Below are positions 9,325-18,431 of a stretch of 64,000 nucleotides of DNA, piece by piece. The stretch spans positions 434,001 through 498,000 of the forward strand of contig JACJZI010000004.1 of NCBI GenBank assembly GCA_020635655.1. Direction: 5' to 3'. This stretch comes from Flavobacteriales bacterium. Lineage in GTDB: Bacteria > Bacteroidota > Bacteroidia > Flavobacteriales_F > PHOS-HE28. A model generated the notes under the pieces. That model was not told the DNA's origin, did not search any database, and saw only the letters and a program-made list of their open reading frames with translations. The position numbers and the translations under genes were made by a program. The stretch's first letter is position 1. Each line of letters begins with the position of its first letter.

Positions 9325-9669
9325 ATGCCCCGCAGTACCAACAAAGTCGCCAGCCGCGCACGCCGCAAGAAGGTCCTGAAGCTCGCCAAAGGCAGCTTCG
9401 GACGTCGGAAGAACGTATTGACCGTAGCCAAGAACAGCGTGGAGAAAGGCCTCTCCCATGCCTATGATGGCCGCCGGCTCAAGAAACGTGATTTCCGCGC
9501 ACTCTGGATCCAGCGCATCAATGCGGCGGCCCGCGTGAACGGCATGAGCTACAGCGCGCTCATGAACGGCCTGAAGAAGGCCAACATCGCGCTGGACCGC
9601 AAAGCGCTCGCTGAGATCGCCTATGCCGATCCCGAGGCTTTCAAGGCCATTGTGGCCAAGGTGAAGTAG
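9325..9669 (+). CDS. rplT: 50S ribosomal protein L20
   Basis: 114 residues, full length. Opens MPRSTNKVASRARRKKVLKL with the long basic N-terminal helix that threads into 23S rRNA, followed by the globular part (LWIQRINAAARVNGMSYSAL). L20 is needed early in 50S assembly and in several bacteria represses its own operon; I see no obvious L20-binding leader here. Last gene of the thrS cluster, followed 20 bases later by a strong terminator. Confidence 0.97.
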   Translation: MPRSTNKVASRARRKKVLKLAKGSFGRRKNVLTVAKNSVEKGLSHAYDGRRLKKRDFRALWIQRINAAARVNGMSYSALMNGLKKANIALDRKALAEIAYADPEAFKAIVAKVK

Positions 9670-9688
9670 ACCTGACATTGTTCAAGGG

Positions 9689-9717
9689 AAGGGGGACCAA
9701 CGCGGTCCCCCTTTTTC
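9689..9717 (+). terminator. Rho-independent terminator of thrS-infC-rpmI-rplT
   Basis: Perfect 8-bp stem GGGGGACC (9691-9698) / GGTCCCCC (9704-9711), loop AACGC, followed by TTTTT (9712-9716). Flanking AA/TT extend the stem. Confidence 0.93.
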
Positions 9718-9896
9718 CATTGTTCCCCCAGTCACAGGCATCTCCGGGTGCCACCCATCCGTCTATTGGGAAAGGGCGGAGCATGGTCGTTCCACGAAGC
9801 GCACTGCACAGTAGGATGTGCCCAGATAGTCGTCCATTCAACGTTTCCGTTCCTTCCGGTCATCTATTTTTTCTCCTCTGATCAACCCTTCGTGCC

Positions 9897-11528
9897 ATGA
9901 GAACCGCGGTACGTTCCCTCCTTCCCCTCACCTTCGCCACGCTCCTGATCATGGATGCAGATGCGCAGAACATCGGCATCAACGTCACCGGCGCCGCTCC
10001 CAACACAAGCGCCCTGCTCGACGTCGACGCCACCGGTCTGGCGGCCAACAACAAGAAGGGGCTGCTCATTCCACGGATGACCTCTGCGGAGCGAACGAGC
10101 ATCCCCGCACCGGCCACGGGCCTCCTGGTATACGACACCACGACGAACACCTTCTGGTACTTCGATGGCACCCAATGGGTTCAATTGGGCAACGCCAGCA
10201 ATGATTGGACGATCCTGGGCAACGGCAATACCAACGCCGCCACCAACTTCCTGGGTACGACGAACAATGTGGACCTGGTGATCAGTACGGCGAACATGCC
10301 GCGGATGCGCGTGATGGGCGCCACAGGTCGCGTGGGCATCGGAACCGCGGCTCCCAGCACCATTCTGGAGGCCTCCAGCGGCGTAGCGGATGCGATCTAT
10401 GGGCATAGCACCAACGTGGGCGGCTACCTGGGGCGCGAGACCAACATCACGTTCGGCAATCCGGTGCAGACCCTTCTTGGCGCCGGGGTCTATGCGAACA
10501 ACCCCGCCGCCGGTTATACCTCGATCTATGCCCAATCCACCGGTTCGGCCACGGTCGCTGCGTCCATCACGTATTCCAACGTGTGGATCGGGCAATACAC
10601 CTATGTGGACAACGCGTCGTCCGCGTTCAATTCGTCCGCGAGCTACAATCAATTGAACGTGACGAATTCGGCCTTGGGCGGATTTCAGATGGCACTTCGG
10701 GGCTACATGAACCGGGGGAACACGGCCGGGAACCCCGGATACAGCATCGGCACCCAAGGCCTGGCGTATTCGGCGAACCAGGACGCCATTGGTGTGTACG
10801 GATTTGCCCTCAGCAACGCCTCGATCCGCATGGGCGGCTACTTCGAAGGGGACAACTTCGCCGGCAATACCACCTACGGGTACGCCTACGTGGGGGGCAC
10901 CACGAACGGCGCCACGGTGAACAAGATCATTGGTCTGGGCAATGTGTCGGAGATCGTGCCGTCGGCCGACCATGGCCGCATCAAGCTCACCTGTCCGGAA
11001 TCGCCCGAATACTGGTACCAGGATTACGGGACCGTGGAGATGGTGAACGGCCATGCACATGTGGACCTGGACCCCATTCTCAAGGACATCATCGTGGTGG
11101 ACCCCCAGAACCCCTTGCGCGTGTTCTGCACGCCCGTGGACATGCCGCAGTTCAACGGCACGACGGTAATGAACAGGACCGCGACCGGATTCGACATCGT
11201 GGAACTCAATGGCGGTGATCATAGCGGCCCGATCGACTACCAGATCGTGGCGAAGCCGAAGACCAACTTCGGCGAAGGGCGCTTCCCGCAGGCACCGGGA
11301 CCGGCGTGGCTGAAACCCGAGTTCGAACCGGCCGCGGCCAGGGCCGACAACCAGCCCACGGACCGCGAGATCTTCACGTGGCCGCCGGACTGGCAGGTAT
11401 ACGGCTACGATGTCGATGCCGTGACGCCGATCGGCGGCATGGTGCCCGCCGGACCGCACAAGGGCATGTTCAAGGTCGCAGCGGGTGTTTTCTCCGACCA
11501 TATCCCCGCAACGGCACCAAAGGAATAG
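9897..11528 (+). CDS. Secreted fibre-like hypothetical protein
   Basis: About 543 residues with a signal peptide (MRTAVRSLLPLTFATLLIMDADAQ). The first 130 residues carry the Bacteroidota fibre-like module: NIGINVTGAAPNTSALLDVD, a KKGLLIPRMT turn, LLVYDTTTNTFWYFDGTQW, then RVGIGTAAPST. The middle is rich in G, N, T and A and looks like repetitive beta-structure (residues about 150-340). The last 200 residues form a separate domain (VNGHAHVDLDPILKDIIVV) with no recognised catalytic motif and no T9SS sorting domain. Members of this class are often annotated as tail-fibre-like or cell-surface proteins; there are no phage genes nearby. Converges on metG with one base between stop codons. Confidence 0.7.
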   Translation: MRTAVRSLLPLTFATLLIMDADAQNIGINVTGAAPNTSALLDVDATGLAANNKKGLLIPRMTSAERTSIPAPATGLLVYDTTTNTFWYFDGTQWVQLGNASNDWTILGNGNTNAATNFLGTTNNVDLVISTANMPRMRVMGATGRVGIGTAAPSTILEASSGVADAIYGHSTNVGGYLGRETNITFGNPVQTLLGAGVYANNPAAGYTSIYAQSTGSATVAASITYSNVWIGQYTYVDNASSAFNSSASYNQLNVTNSALGGFQMALRGYMNRGNTAGNPGYSIGTQGLAYSANQDAIGVYGFALSNASIRMGGYFEGDNFAGNTTYGYAYVGGTTNGATVNKIIGLGNVSEIVPSADHGRIKLTCPESPEYWYQDYGTVEMVNGHAHVDLDPILKDIIVVDPQNPLRVFCTPVDMPQFNGTTVMNRTATGFDIVELNGGDHSGPIDYQIVAKPKTNFGEGRFPQAPGPAWLKPEFEPAAARADNQPTDREIFTWPPDWQVYGYDVDAVTPIGGMVPAGPHKGMFKVAAGVFSDHIPATAPKE

Positions 11529-11529
11529 T

Positions 11530-13650
11530 TCAACGGACCCCGGCCCCCGGTGGCATCGCCTCAGCAGGTCGTACGAAGCGCAACTTCCCGGCTGCATCCT
11601 CGGCCATCAGCACCATGCCCTGGCTCTCCACGCCGCGCATCTTCCGCGGTGCAAGGTTGGCCACCAGCACCACCTGCTGGCCGGCGAGCTCCTCCGGCGC
11701 GAAGTGTTCGGCGATCCCGCTGACCACCGTACGCGGTGCCGCTTCGCCCATGTCCACCAGGAGCTTCAGCAATTTGTCCGCCTTCGGCACGCGTTCGGCA
11801 GACACGATCGTGCCGACCCTCAGGTCCAGTTTGGCGAAGTCGTCGAATTCGATGGTGGGCTTGATGGTCACGGCGGCGGAAGCGCTGGCGGTCGAAGGTT
11901 TTTCGTTGTTGTCCTGCATAGTGGCCATCAGGCGGTCGATCTCGGGTTGGATCTCGGCATCGGTGATCGGCTTGAAGAGGTGCTCCGGCCGGCCCAGCTC
12001 CCGGCCCGGACCGATCAGGTCGGTACGAAATGCGTTCTCCCAGTCCAGTTCACCGATGCCCAGCATGCGGCGCAGTTTGGCGGCCGTGAACGGAAGGAAG
12101 GGCTCCAGGACGACGCTCAGGACCGCGGCGACGTTCAATCCGTTCAGCAGCACGGTGGCCGTACGGTCGGGGTCGCTCTTTTGCAATTTCCAAGGCTCGG
12201 TATCGGTGAGGTACTTGTTGCCCGCACGCGCCACGTTCATGGCTGCGCTAAGCGCTTCACGGAACCGGAAATCGTCAACATGTTCGACCATGGCCTCCAG
12301 CTCAGCGTGGATGCTGCTCCACAGTGAGACGTCCTGTTGGGTGCCCGTACCGGCCTTGGGCGCCTGTCGATCGTAGAATTTCTCGCAGAGCACGAACACA
12401 CGCTGTACGAAGTTGCCGAGGATCGCCACCAGTTCGTTGTTGTTCTTCTCCTGGAAGTCCTTCCAGGTGAACTCACTGTCGCGGAACTCCGGTAGGATGG
12501 TGGTGAGGCAATAGCGGAGCTCGTCCTGGCGCTCCGGCCACCGTTCGAGGTATTCGTGGATCCACACGGCCCAGTTGCGGCTGGTGCTCAGCTTGCGGCC
12601 CTCCAGATTGAGGAACTCGTTCGCCGGAACGTTCTGGGGAAGCTGGAATCCACCGTGGAGCTCGAGCAGCATCGGGAAGATGATGCAATGGAACACGATG
12701 TTGTCCTTGCCGATGAAATGCACGAGGCGCGTGTCGTCGGCCTTCCACCATGGCTCCCAGTCCTGGCCGTTGTCCACCGCCCACTGTTTGGTGGCACTGA
12801 TGTAGCCGATAGGTGCGTCGAGCCAGACGTAGAGCACTTTGCCCTTCGCGTCAGGCAACGGCACGGGTACGCCCCAATCGAGGTCGCGTGTCATGGCGCG
12901 CGGGCGAAGACCCTCCTTCAGCCAACTGTTGCACTGTCCGAGCACCTGGGGTTTCCACTCCTTCGGATCGTGCTGCCGCACCCCGTGGCGCATCCCCGTG
13001 TTGATCCATTCCTCCATCATCGCCTGGTGGCGGTCCATTGGCAGGTACCAATGTTTGGTGGGGCGCCGGATCGGCGTGGTTCCGCTCAATGTGCTCTTCG
13101 GGTCGATCAGTTCGCTCGGACTGAGCGCGCTGCCACAGTTCTCGCACTGATCGCCATAGGCTTTGTCATTCCCGCAGTTCGGACAGGTGCCGATGATATA
13201 GCGATCCGCCAGGAACTGGCCGGCCTTCTCATCGAAGTACTGCTCCTCTTCCTTCTCGATGAAGACGCCCTTTCGCTGCAACTCAAGGAAGAATTCCTGC
13301 GACGTGCGCTTGTGGAGGTCGCTGCTGGTGCGATGGTAGATGTCGAAGCGGATCCCAAGTCCCACGAACGCATCCCGCAGCATCGCATGGTACTTGTCCA
13401 CCACGGCCTGCGGTGTCGTACCCTCTTTCAATGCCTTGATGGTGATGGCCGCACCATGTTCATCACTGCCGCAAACGAAAAGCACGTCCTTGCCCCGCTG
13501 GCGCAGGTTGCGCACGTAGATGTCGGCAGGCAGGTAAGCGCCCGCGACATGTCCCAGGTGCAGGGGGCCGTTCGCATAGGGCAATGCGGCGGTGACGGTA
13601 TGACGCTTCGGCTCGATCAAGTTCGGCGGATGGATCGGCGAAGTTATCAA
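11530..13650 (-). CDS. metG: Methionyl-tRNA synthetase
   Basis: Charges tRNA-Met. 706 residues, the long form with a C-terminal tRNA-binding domain. HLGH (the HIGH motif) at residues 31-34, a zinc knuckle CPNCG...CENCG near residues 155-172, KLSTS in the KMSKS position near residue 352, an anticodon-binding helical domain, and a C-terminal EMAP/Trbp111-like OB fold from about residue 600 (FAKLDLRVGTIVSAERVPKA). Its stop lies one base from the stop of the convergent fibre-like gene. The start at 13650 fits the N-terminus of the class I core. Confidence 0.96.
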   Translation of the reverse strand: MITSPIHPPNLIEPKRHTVTAALPYANGPLHLGHVAGAYLPADIYVRNLRQRGKDVLFVCGSDEHGAAITIKALKEGTTPQAVVDKYHAMLRDAFVGLGIRFDIYHRTSSDLHKRTSQEFFLELQRKGVFIEKEEEQYFDEKAGQFLADRYIIGTCPNCGNDKAYGDQCENCGSALSPSELIDPKSTLSGTTPIRRPTKHWYLPMDRHQAMMEEWINTGMRHGVRQHDPKEWKPQVLGQCNSWLKEGLRPRAMTRDLDWGVPVPLPDAKGKVLYVWLDAPIGYISATKQWAVDNGQDWEPWWKADDTRLVHFIGKDNIVFHCIIFPMLLELHGGFQLPQNVPANEFLNLEGRKLSTSRNWAVWIHEYLERWPERQDELRYCLTTILPEFRDSEFTWKDFQEKNNNELVAILGNFVQRVFVLCEKFYDRQAPKAGTGTQQDVSLWSSIHAELEAMVEHVDDFRFREALSAAMNVARAGNKYLTDTEPWKLQKSDPDRTATVLLNGLNVAAVLSVVLEPFLPFTAAKLRRMLGIGELDWENAFRTDLIGPGRELGRPEHLFKPITDAEIQPEIDRLMATMQDNNEKPSTASASAAVTIKPTIEFDDFAKLDLRVGTIVSAERVPKADKLLKLLVDMGEAAPRTVVSGIAEHFAPEELAGQQVVLVANLAPRKMRGVESQGMVLMAEDAAGKLRFVRPAEAMPPGAGVR

Positions 13651-13736
13651 GGTGCCACGGCCTGCGATCTTTGGATCCGACAGGATGTGGAACGCGCTCT
13701 GTTCGCCAAATTGCGGATGCGTTCATCCCACCTTAC

Positions 13737-14126
13737 ATGCATCACGACATCAAGGCATACAATGCCCAACAGCTCCCGACCGACGCGGCGATCTGTGATA
13801 CCCTGGCCGACGAGATCGACCACCACCTTCCTGATGCCGAAGGCAGGATCTGGCACCGCCACCCGGTCTGGTTCCTCGCTGGGAACCCGATCGTGGGGTA
13901 CAGCAAATTGAAGGATGGGGTGCGGCTTCTCTTCTGGAGCGGTCGTTCGTTCGAAGAAGAACGGTTCAGGGAGGAGGGCGGCTTCATGGCCGCGGAGATC
14001 CGATATGAGCATCCGGAACAGATCGACAAGGTGGACCTTGCGCGCTGGCTGGACAAGGCCCGCCGGATCCAATGGGACTACAGGAACATTGTGAAAAGAA
14101 AGGGCCGTCTGGAACGGTTGAAGTAG
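13737..14126 (+). CDS. DUF1801 domain protein
   Basis: About 129 residues from the ATG at 13737 (MHHDIKAYNAQQLPTD); the frame is open further upstream to 13671, but that part overlaps the metG promoter side and looks non-coding. The pattern CDTLADEIDHHLPDAEGRIW, then HPVWFLAGNPIVGYSKLKDG, matches the DUF1801/YdhG fold, a small cytoplasmic alpha/beta domain of unknown biochemical role. The C-terminus is helical and basic. Divergent from metG. Confidence 0.7.
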   Translation: MHHDIKAYNAQQLPTDAAICDTLADEIDHHLPDAEGRIWHRHPVWFLAGNPIVGYSKLKDGVRLLFWSGRSFEEERFREEGGFMAAEIRYEHPEQIDKVDLARWLDKARRIQWDYRNIVKRKGRLERLK

Positions 14127-14228
14127 GCACAGGAACGTGGGGGATACCATCCGAGGGATCCACGCCAATGTCGCGCCTGGCATGCAGCGAGGTCACACCT
14201 TCGCCCTTTGTACTGAACTTTCGGTCCC

Positions 14229-15155
14229 ATGTCCGAACGCACCCCCCCTCCTCTCCGCGCAGGAAGCACGATCGCCATCATTCCGACCGCGCGAGCCGTC
14301 CGTAAGGATGAGATCCACGATGGTATCGCCCTGGCGGAAAGTTGGGGGTTGAACGTTCGGCTCGGCGCGGGGGTCGGACGCAAGGACTTCCAACAGGCGG
14401 GCACGGTCGATGAGCGCCTCGCCGACCTTCAGGCCGCCATGGATGACCCGGAGATCGGCGCGATCTGGTGCGCACGAGGTGGCTACGGTACGGTCCACCT
14501 CCTGGAGCGGCTGGACCTGCGCGGTTTCCGCATGCATCCAAAGTGGGTCGTGGGATTCAGTGACGTCACCGCACTGCATGAGCTGCTCCAGAGCGAGAGT
14601 ATCGCCTCCCTGCACGCCCAGATGCCTTTTGCGATCGCGAACAAGACGAAAGCATGCAAGGGATCCCTACGTGATGCCCTGTTCGGCAGCCCACAGGCGA
14701 TCACATGGGGCCGTCCGGCATCAGGCCCCTGGTGTGCAGGGTTCGCGGAGAGCACGGTCGTGGGTGGCAACCTGAGCGTGCTCCATAGCTTGCGCGGTAC
14801 ACCCTACGATCTCGACATCACCGGAAAGATCCTCTTCCTGGAGGACCTCGATGAACTTCGGTACCATGTGGACCGAATGGTCCAGAACATCCGCCTCGGC
14901 GGCTGGTTCAGGCAGGCCGCCGGTCTGTTGATCGGTGGAATGACGGACATGCGCGACAAGGATCCCGCTGACCCCTTTGGTCGGGATGCGCTGGCCATCA
15001 TTGCGGATGCCTTGGACGGCCCCGCCATCCCCGTGGCCTGCGGCATGCCGGTCGGCCATATCGCCGACAACAGGGCCCTGGTCCTGGGCCGAACCGCAAA
15101 GCTCAACATCACGACAAACGACGCGATGCTGCGCTTTGTGCATGACCGTCCTTGA
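14229..15155 (+). CDS. LD-carboxypeptidase (peptidase S66)
   Basis: Peptidoglycan-recycling enzyme that removes the terminal D-Ala from murein tetrapeptides. 308 residues, normal for S66. GAIWCARGGYGTVHLLERL is the substrate-binding loop; the nucleophile Ser is at residue 111 in GFSDVTAL; the charge relay Glu and His lie in FLEDLDELRYHVDRM and GMPVGHIADNRAL. No signal peptide is visible, consistent with a cytoplasmic LdcA. Stands alone between DUF1801 and a convergent DUF4412 gene. Confidence 0.92.
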   Translation: MSERTPPPLRAGSTIAIIPTARAVRKDEIHDGIALAESWGLNVRLGAGVGRKDFQQAGTVDERLADLQAAMDDPEIGAIWCARGGYGTVHLLERLDLRGFRMHPKWVVGFSDVTALHELLQSESIASLHAQMPFAIANKTKACKGSLRDALFGSPQAITWGRPASGPWCAGFAESTVVGGNLSVLHSLRGTPYDLDITGKILFLEDLDELRYHVDRMVQNIRLGGWFRQAAGLLIGGMTDMRDKDPADPFGRDALAIIADALDGPAIPVACGMPVGHIADNRALVLGRTAKLNITTNDAMLRFVHDRP

Positions 15156-15156
15156 A

Positions 15157-15181
15157 CCATCCCGAAGAAAGGTCGGGATGG
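15157..15181. terminator. Perfect hairpin between convergent genes
   Basis: CCATCCCGA (15157-15165) and TCGGGATGG (15173-15181) form a perfect 9-bp stem with loop AGAAAGG, between the stops of the LD-carboxypeptidase and DUF4412 genes. No T-tract on either strand; a bidirectional terminator is the likeliest reading. Confidence 0.5.
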
Positions 15182-15188
15182 CACGGGC

Positions 15189-15830
15189 TCAGTTCCTCTC
15201 GAACTTGTTGAACCCGGCAGGTATTTCGAACAGCGCAGATCTCTGGGTACCCTTGGTCACCTTGGTCACCTCCAGGCGACTGACCTCGGCCCCGTCCATC
15301 TTTTCCTCGATCCCGATCATGGGGAACACGCCCTCTGCGTTGGGGATCTCGAGGAAGAAGACCGCTTGTTCGTCCTTGCGGTTGAGCGTTTCCAGCAGGG
15401 GAACAAAGAAATCGAACGCATCCTGGGCCACCCAGTAGGTGAGCATGCGATCCTCCTTACTGCTGCGGACCACCCATTTGTCGCACTTGTATCCCGCGAT
15501 ATCCTTCATCTCCCCTGATTTCTGCACCTGTGTCTCCACGTCCTTCGGCAGACGCATATTGGGCACATCCATGTAAAGTTTGCGCTCGGGGCTCAATGCG
15601 ACCACGGTCTTGTCATGGGTGTCCACCAGCATGATGCCTTGAACATCCCCTCGCGCACTGATCTCTTCGATGCGCACGTGATCACCCTTGACGTAGTACT
15701 TGTAGGTGGTGACCACCGGACCGGTGGTCTTGGTGAATTCGATCACCCCTTCGAAGGATTGCGACCAGGCCGCACAGGCACCGGCGAGCATGAAGGTGGC
15801 GGCGAGGAAAGTGCGCTGAAAGATCATCAT
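15189..15830 (-). CDS. DUF4412 domain secreted protein
   Basis: 213 residues with a signal peptide (MMIFQRTFLAATFMLAGACAAWSQ); two adjacent ATG codons could start it. The mature sequence (FEGVIEFTKTTGPVVTTYKY...YYVKGDHVRIEE, then MLVDTHDKTVVALSPERKLY and MKDIAGYKCDKW) follows the DUF4412 pattern, a lipocalin/LolA-like beta-sheet domain found widely in Bacteroidota. Probably periplasmic; exact role unknown. Confidence 0.8.
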   Translation of the reverse strand: MMIFQRTFLAATFMLAGACAAWSQSFEGVIEFTKTTGPVVTTYKYYVKGDHVRIEEISARGDVQGIMLVDTHDKTVVALSPERKLYMDVPNMRLPKDVETQVQKSGEMKDIAGYKCDKWVVRSSKEDRMLTYWVAQDAFDFFVPLLETLNRKDEQAVFFLEIPNAEGVFPMIGIEEKMDGAEVSRLEVTKVTKGTQRSALFEIPAGFNKFERN

Positions 15831-15927
15831 GGTCTTGGCGTTACCGCGGACAAGGGTGAAAGTTCCCCAATTTTAGCCCGTTCAACGTACGGCCGGCGGC
15901 GAGGTTACGCACGATCGGTGTTTCAAA

Positions 15928-16302
15928 ATGGCCGAACATCTACGGATAGGACAACTTGGGGAGCAAGCAGCGTGCCGTTTCCTGGAGCAGGCGGGATATA
16001 CCATCCTGGCCAGGAACTGGCGACATGGACGCGATGAGCTCGATATCGTGGCACGCCAAGGTGATACCGTGGTCATGGTGGAGGTGAAAACGCGCAGCGA
16101 CGATCGGGTGGCGGCACCGGAAGAAGCAGTGGACAAGGCCAAACAAGACCGATTGATCCGGGCCGCCGAGGCCTTTATCGAACAACAGAGCGAGGAGGAC
16201 CTCCAGGTCCGGTTCGACGTGGTGACCGTCCTGTTCCAAAATGGAGGAACGCGGATCCGTCACATCCCCGAGGCATTCTACCCCACGAACGATGACCGAT
16301 AA
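15928..16302 (+). CDS. YraN/UPF0102 endonuclease-fold protein
   Basis: 124 residues. The family fold is a PD-(D/E)XK nuclease-like domain: GEQAACRFLEQAGYTILARN, then DELDIVARQGDTVVMVEVKT with the D...EVK signature near residues 36-53. The biochemical role is unproven, although Holliday-junction-resolvase-like activity is often suggested. Overlaps the next gene by 11 bases (its stop is at 16300-16302 and the pseudouridine synthase starts at 16292), indicating translational coupling. Confidence 0.88.
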   Translation: MAEHLRIGQLGEQAACRFLEQAGYTILARNWRHGRDELDIVARQGDTVVMVEVKTRSDDRVAAPEEAVDKAKQDRLIRAAEAFIEQQSEEDLQVRFDVVTVLFQNGGTRIRHIPEAFYPTNDDR

Positions 16303-17170
16303 CCGCCGCCATCGCGGTCGCCCGCACCGCATCAAGAGAACGACCCGGGATGGTCGCCATGGGGATCCTGCGAACAAGAGCCGCAGCCGATCACCCGAAC
16401 GGTCTCCCGGTCCAGCAACACCCCGGTCGGAAGAGCGTGCCCGGACAGGGGACCCTGCGGACGGATCGGTGCGCCTGAACCGGTACCTGGCACAGAGTGG
16501 TGTTTGCAGCCGGCGCGAGGCCGATGAACTGATCCAGGCGGGAGCGGTGACCGTGAACGGCCGGGTGGTGACCGAATTGGGCACCAAGGTGGCACCCGGC
16601 GATGCCGTGGTCTACGGAGGGCAACGCCTGAACATGGAGCGGAAGCGTTATGTGCTGCTGAACAAGCCCAAGGATTTCATCACCACGACGGATGATCCGC
16701 GCGACCGCCGCACGGTGATGAACCTGGTCGCCCATGCCTGCAAGGAGCGGATCTACCCGGTCGGCAGACTGGACAGGAACACCACCGGGGTGTTGCTGCT
16801 CACGAACGATGGTGAACTGGCCAAGAAGCTCACCCATCCCAGGCATGGCGTGGAGAAGCTCTATCATGTATTCCTGAACAGGTCGGTGACCAAGACCGAT
16901 CTGCAACAACTGATCGAGGGCGTGGAACTCGATGACGGGCCGGCGCATGTGGACGAAGCGAGCCACGTAGGCGACGACCGCAAGCAGGTGGGGGTGCGGC
17001 TCCACTCCGGAAGGAACCGGATCGTAAGGCGCCTCTTTGAGGCCTTGGGCTACGAGGTTGTGAAGCTGGACCGGGTGATCTTCGCCGGTCTCACCAAGAA
17101 GGACCTCCCCCGCGGAAAATGGCGGCACCTGACCGAAAAGGAGATCAATCTCCTGCGAAGAGTGCGGTGA
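16292..17170 (+). CDS. RsuA/RluB-family pseudouridine synthase
   Basis: Converts a specific uridine to pseudouridine in rRNA. About 292 residues from the ATG at 16292. A disordered, very basic N-terminal tail (residues 1-58, rich in R, P and S) precedes an S4 RNA-binding domain (VRLNRYLAQSGVCSRREADE, residues 60-80) and the catalytic domain with the conserved Asp at residue 161 in VGRLDRNTTGVLL. The C-terminus GLTKKDLPRGKWRHLT is typical of RluB. RluB (23S) is favoured over RsuA (16S) by this C-terminal pattern. Its stop directly abuts the stop of the convergent nuclease gene. Confidence 0.9.
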   Translation: MTDNRRHRGRPHRIKRTTRDGRHGDPANKSRSRSPERSPGPATPRSEERARTGDPADGSVRLNRYLAQSGVCSRREADELIQAGAVTVNGRVVTELGTKVAPGDAVVYGGQRLNMERKRYVLLNKPKDFITTTDDPRDRRTVMNLVAHACKERIYPVGRLDRNTTGVLLLTNDGELAKKLTHPRHGVEKLYHVFLNRSVTKTDLQQLIEGVELDDGPAHVDEASHVGDDRKQVGVRLHSGRNRIVRRLFEALGYEVVKLDRVIFAGLTKKDLPRGKWRHLTEKEINLLRRVR

Positions 17171-18211
17171 TCACCGCAGGAGCCGATGCGCGAGCCCACC
17201 GGACCCGGTGTGCATCGCCACTGCATATACTCCGGGTACCAGGTCCATCGGTCCACCGTCGAAGCGCGATCCGTTGATCGACCCGTTCCAGATGGTCCGG
17301 CCCATTGCATCGATCAAAAGGATGGTCCCCTCCACGGGACGTTCCATCCGGATGTGCAGCCCTGTCGCGTCGGCGGAGGCGGACCAATTCACGATCGGTG
17401 CGGCATGAATACCCGCCGTGGGGCCCCAGATGGACGTCACCCATTCCGGATGATCGATGTACGGGTTCCTGTTCTCCTGGAGTGCGTAAACGGCGTTGTT
17501 CCTGTCCTGTTCCTTGGTACTGACCGGATCATCCTGGTCCCATTGCAGGAGCATTGATCCGGCCCATGGGGCCAGATCACCGCCTTGCAGCATCGGGCTG
17601 CTCCAACTACCGACCAGGTCCATATACCGGGTCATCATGTAGAAATAGGTCCGGGCCAGATCGCCCTTGAAATCGTCGATCGGTTCACACACTGTCCCAT
17701 TGTAGCCCGGAAATGTGCACAGACCCACCTTGGTGCCGTTCTCACTGGTCCAATCCGCGCTGCCCACCTCACCGTAGGGCAGATTGCCGCGATGTTGGTT
17801 CACCCAAGCGTCGGTCGGAAAGATGTGGTGCAGGTCCGTATCCATCGGCGGGGCATCATTGAACCAGCTTTTCGGGAACGTATGCTCCCGGTTGTAGCAA
17901 TCACCCTCACCGCTGTAATTGCCACATTGGTCGGTCACGAAGGTGAACAGGTAGGGCGGCGTGCTCCCGGGCAGGTCGCTGTATATGTCCCAGACATGGC
18001 CGTCAGGTCGTACATCCGTGCTCTGGAAGGCTGTCCAGAGGGAGGCGTTGGATTGAACGACATGTCCGTCGATGATATCGTGCAAGGCCTGTCGGAGCGC
18101 AGGACCGGTCAATCCCTGCGCACTGTCATAATAGCCCGGGGGAGGTTGACCGACGGAATGCCCGCAGGCCGAGCAGATCCATAGGACCGGTAGGAGGTAT
18201 CGCAGGTGCAT
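17171..18211 (-). CDS. Secreted EndA-type endonuclease I with C-terminal sorting domain
   Basis: Extracellular or surface DNase/RNase of the endonuclease I family. About 346 residues from the ATG at 18211, which begins a signal peptide (MHLRYLLPVLWICSACGHSV); the Cys at 16 could make it a lipoprotein, but a sorting domain is present as well. Catalytic region: NREHTFPKSWF with His 110, DLHHIFPTDAWVNQHRGNLP with HH at 128-129 and Asn 143 - the beta-beta-alpha metal nuclease signature. The last 75 residues (LLIDAMGRTIWNGSI, GVYAVAMHTG, ending LLR) resemble a short T9SS sorting domain. Likely role: phosphate or nucleotide scavenging or extracellular DNA turnover. Confidence 0.85.
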   Translation of the reverse strand: MHLRYLLPVLWICSACGHSVGQPPPGYYDSAQGLTGPALRQALHDIIDGHVVQSNASLWTAFQSTDVRPDGHVWDIYSDLPGSTPPYLFTFVTDQCGNYSGEGDCYNREHTFPKSWFNDAPPMDTDLHHIFPTDAWVNQHRGNLPYGEVGSADWTSENGTKVGLCTFPGYNGTVCEPIDDFKGDLARTYFYMMTRYMDLVGSWSSPMLQGGDLAPWAGSMLLQWDQDDPVSTKEQDRNNAVYALQENRNPYIDHPEWVTSIWGPTAGIHAAPIVNWSASADATGLHIRMERPVEGTILLIDAMGRTIWNGSINGSRFDGGPMDLVPGVYAVAMHTGSGGLAHRLLR

Positions 18212-18266
18212 GGGCCAAAAATAGCCCGCTCGATGCGGCGGCATGAACGAGAGATTCTTGATCCAG

Positions 18267-18340
18267 TGGAGCAGAGGAGATTCGAACTCCCGACCTCCGC
18301 ATTGCGAACGCGGCGCTCTAGCCAGCTGAGCTACTGCCCC
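18267..18340 (-). tRNA. tRNA-Ala (anticodon CGC)
   Basis: 74 bases on the minus strand. Acceptor stem GGGGCAG/CTGCTCC carries the G3:U70 wobble pair that identifies tRNA-Ala. D arm GCTC-GAGC, anticodon arm CCGCG-TTCGCAA-TGCGG with anticodon CGC (reads GCG), variable loop of 5, T arm GGGAG-TTCGAAT-CTCCT. The discriminator is A and the CCA end is not encoded. Confidence 0.95.
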
Positions 18341-18431
18341 GAAGGGAGGCGAATTTCGTAGATCTTCCGCTCATCACATACGGCAACCTTGCCCGGGGTG
18401 CTCCGTAGAAAGCCTCCAAACGCCCCAGACC

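Noticed and set aside
9897..11528. Phage tail fibre as a sign of a prophage
   Set aside because: Fibre-like N-terminus occurs in many Bacteroidota secreted proteins. No capsid, portal, terminase or integrase gene is nearby, and the neighbours are housekeeping genes.
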